NCBI GenBank assembly: GCA_031288985.1
Contig: JAITQH010000037.1
Location: 1 to 14,483 of the forward strand
Length of the DNA stretch: 14,483 nucleotides
DNA from: Candidatus Methanoplasma sp.
Lineage (GTDB): Archaea > Thermoplasmatota > Thermoplasmata > Methanomassiliicoccales > Methanomethylophilaceae
Direction of reading: 5' to 3'
Both the position numbers and the translations under genes were made by a program. A model generated the notes under the pieces. The model was given only the letters and a program-made list of their open reading frames with translations, was not told where the DNA came from and did no database searches. Shown in pieces: positions 13,564 to 14,483 of this stretch (position 1 is its first letter; the number at the start of each line of letters is the position of its first letter).

Positions 13564-14483
13564 TCACCGTCCTCCGTAAAGCGGATGTATGAATCTGAAC
13601 AGGTTGTAGTTCTCGTCGCTGTCGAAGAACAGGCGCACCCTGGACACGTTGATGTCGGGAGAGCATTGGAACGTCAGCAGCGCCTTCCCTCCGTGCAGGA
13701 CGACCGGACTCTTGGAGGACCATATCGCCGCACCGTCCCTCCTCTTCAGAGGCAGCCCCTCCTGCACATGTATCGCAGAGACCGGAGGGAGCTCTTGGAC
13801 GCTGCGGTCGGCGTCTATGCTGACCATGAACTTCATGTCCCTGCCGCTCTTCTCCGCGGTCATGGAGTACCTCACTTTGGCGCTGGACCCCGAGTATACG
13901 TCGATCCACATGCCGCGGGACGGCATCTTCTCCTTCTCCACGTCGTAAACGGCGTAGATGGTCACGATCTTCTTCTTGGATCCGCCCATGGGGACCCTGA
14001 CCATCTTGTCGTTGTTGTATGCCTCGCGGGTGATGGTTATGCGCTCTCCCCCCATGTCGTCCAGCCCGGTGGCCTTTGTGTCCTTCACTATGAGGACTGC
14101 GGACTCCGCGCCCGTGGGCCATGTCATGGTGATGTCGCAGTCGCTGCCGCTTATTCTCCTCTCCACGTCCCTGAAGGGCTTGAGGTTGGCAACCATCATC
14201 TCTTTGCCGCGCACGGCGACCTTTCCGGCGGGTATCATGGGGTATATGTATTGCACCGCGCCGTCGGGAAGCAGGAACTTCATTCCGTCCTCATATGTTT
14301 CCAGAGGGCGGATCTCGGACATCCAGGCGGCAATGTCGTCCATCTTGGCCGTGCGGCCCAGGAGCTTCACTTTTCTGAGGGACGAATAAAGCGTCACCTT
14401 CTCCTTGCTCTTCCACTTGGCGGTGAACGACCCGTCCGACCGGTTCCAGCGGATCTCCATGTCCTTCACAGGCTCGGGGAACT
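13564..14483 (-). CDS. Repeat-containing beta-sandwich protein, 5' end outside the window
   Basis: The frame is open to the right edge. The first possible start inside is a GTG at 14469, but the upstream codons (FPEP) continue the pattern, so the gene probably begins further right. About 306 residues are visible, mostly beta-strand. Two related segments occur: one near visible residues 1-30 (PVKDMEIRW...SDGSFTAKW) and another near 98-130 (PFRDVERRI...SDCDITMTW). Both read P-x-[KR]-D-x-E-x-R...SD...T-x-[KT]-W, like fibronectin III or Ig-like modules. No catalytic residues, signal peptide or membrane segment are visible in this part. First visible gene of the operon, 4 nt before the GTPase start. 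Function unknown; a binding or recognition subunit is a guess. Confidence 0.85.
   Translation of the reverse strand, partial: FPEPVKDMEIRWNRSDGSFTAKWKSKEKVTLYSSLRKVKLLGRTAKMDDIAAWMSEIRPLETYEDGMKFLLPDGAVQYIYPMIPAGKVAVRGKEMMVANLKPFRDVERRISGSDCDITMTWPTGAESAVLIVKDTKATGLDDMGGERITITREAYNNDKMVRVPMGGSKKKIVTIYAVYDVEKEKMPSRGMWIDVYSGSSAKVRYSMTAEKSGRDMKFMVSIDADRSVQELPPVSAIHVQEGLPLKRRDGAAIWSSKSPVVLHGGKALLTFQCSPDINVSRVRLFFDSDENYNLFRFIHPLYGGR

Noticed and set aside
12420..13592. Plus-strand open frame of 390 codons
   Set aside because: Antisense of the zinc-ribbon GTPase with intact G motifs; its translation is rich in Val/Arg/His with no domain pattern.
1..14483. CRISPR array, insertion sequence or attachment site
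   Set aside because: No regularly spaced repeats, no transposase-like protein, no terminal inverted repeats and no second copy of the tRNA 3' end were seen.

Overview
The window looks archaeal, most probably a Methanomassiliicoccales-type member of the Thermoplasmata (inferred from gene content and signals; no database search was possible). The evidence is a COG1325/PF01877 RNA-binding protein, TATA boxes about 25-28 nt upstream of several start codons (leaderless transcripts), many N-terminal zinc ribbons, a CCA-encoding tRNA-Ile, and complete absence of TAG stops. Among the 17 genes whose stop lies in the window, 13 end in TGA, 4 in TAA and none in TAG. TAG avoidance is typical of pyrrolysine-using methanogens. 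Several genes are of bacterial type (RluF-like pseudouridine synthase, parvulin, pirin, Hsp70/GrpE), as is common in gut Methanomassiliicoccales.

Layout. 1-3.0 kb: a possible divergent partial gene at the left edge, then three short zinc-ribbon proteins sharing almost the same N-terminal CxxC-x10-CxxC module but with different C-termini (TM2 membrane domain, helical soluble domain, polytopic membrane domain), a YdbC/PC4-like ssDNA-binding protein, and a six-TM membrane protein. 3.0-5.3 kb: a CNNM/CorC-type transporter, converging with and overlapping an RNA-binding (exosome-associated family) gene, which is followed by a small membrane protein. 5.4-6.2 kb: tRNA-Ile(GAU), then a leftward ppiC-DUF2188 operon. 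6.4-9.9 kb: a membrane-anchored zinc-finger/P-loop GTPase-like protein, a convergent pirin, and an RluF-type pseudouridine synthase that ends at a strong bidirectional terminator shared with the Hsp70 operon.

9.9-14.48 kb: a tightly packed leftward operon running off the right edge, in transcription order: beta-sandwich protein (5' end missing), zinc-ribbon TRAFAC-like GTPase, GrpE-like protein with a long acidic/proline-rich N-terminus, and an Hsp70-like protein lacking the C-terminal lid. Gene spacing is 4 nt, a 4-nt ATGA overlap, and 1 nt. This is the most interesting part of the window: an Hsp70/GrpE pair without a visible DnaJ, coupled to a GTPase and a repeat-containing beta-sandwich protein. 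It suggests a dedicated chaperone-GTPase machine rather than the housekeeping dnaK locus. The membrane GTPase at 6.4-7.9 kb has the same zinc-finger plus P-loop architecture and may be a paralogue or partner.
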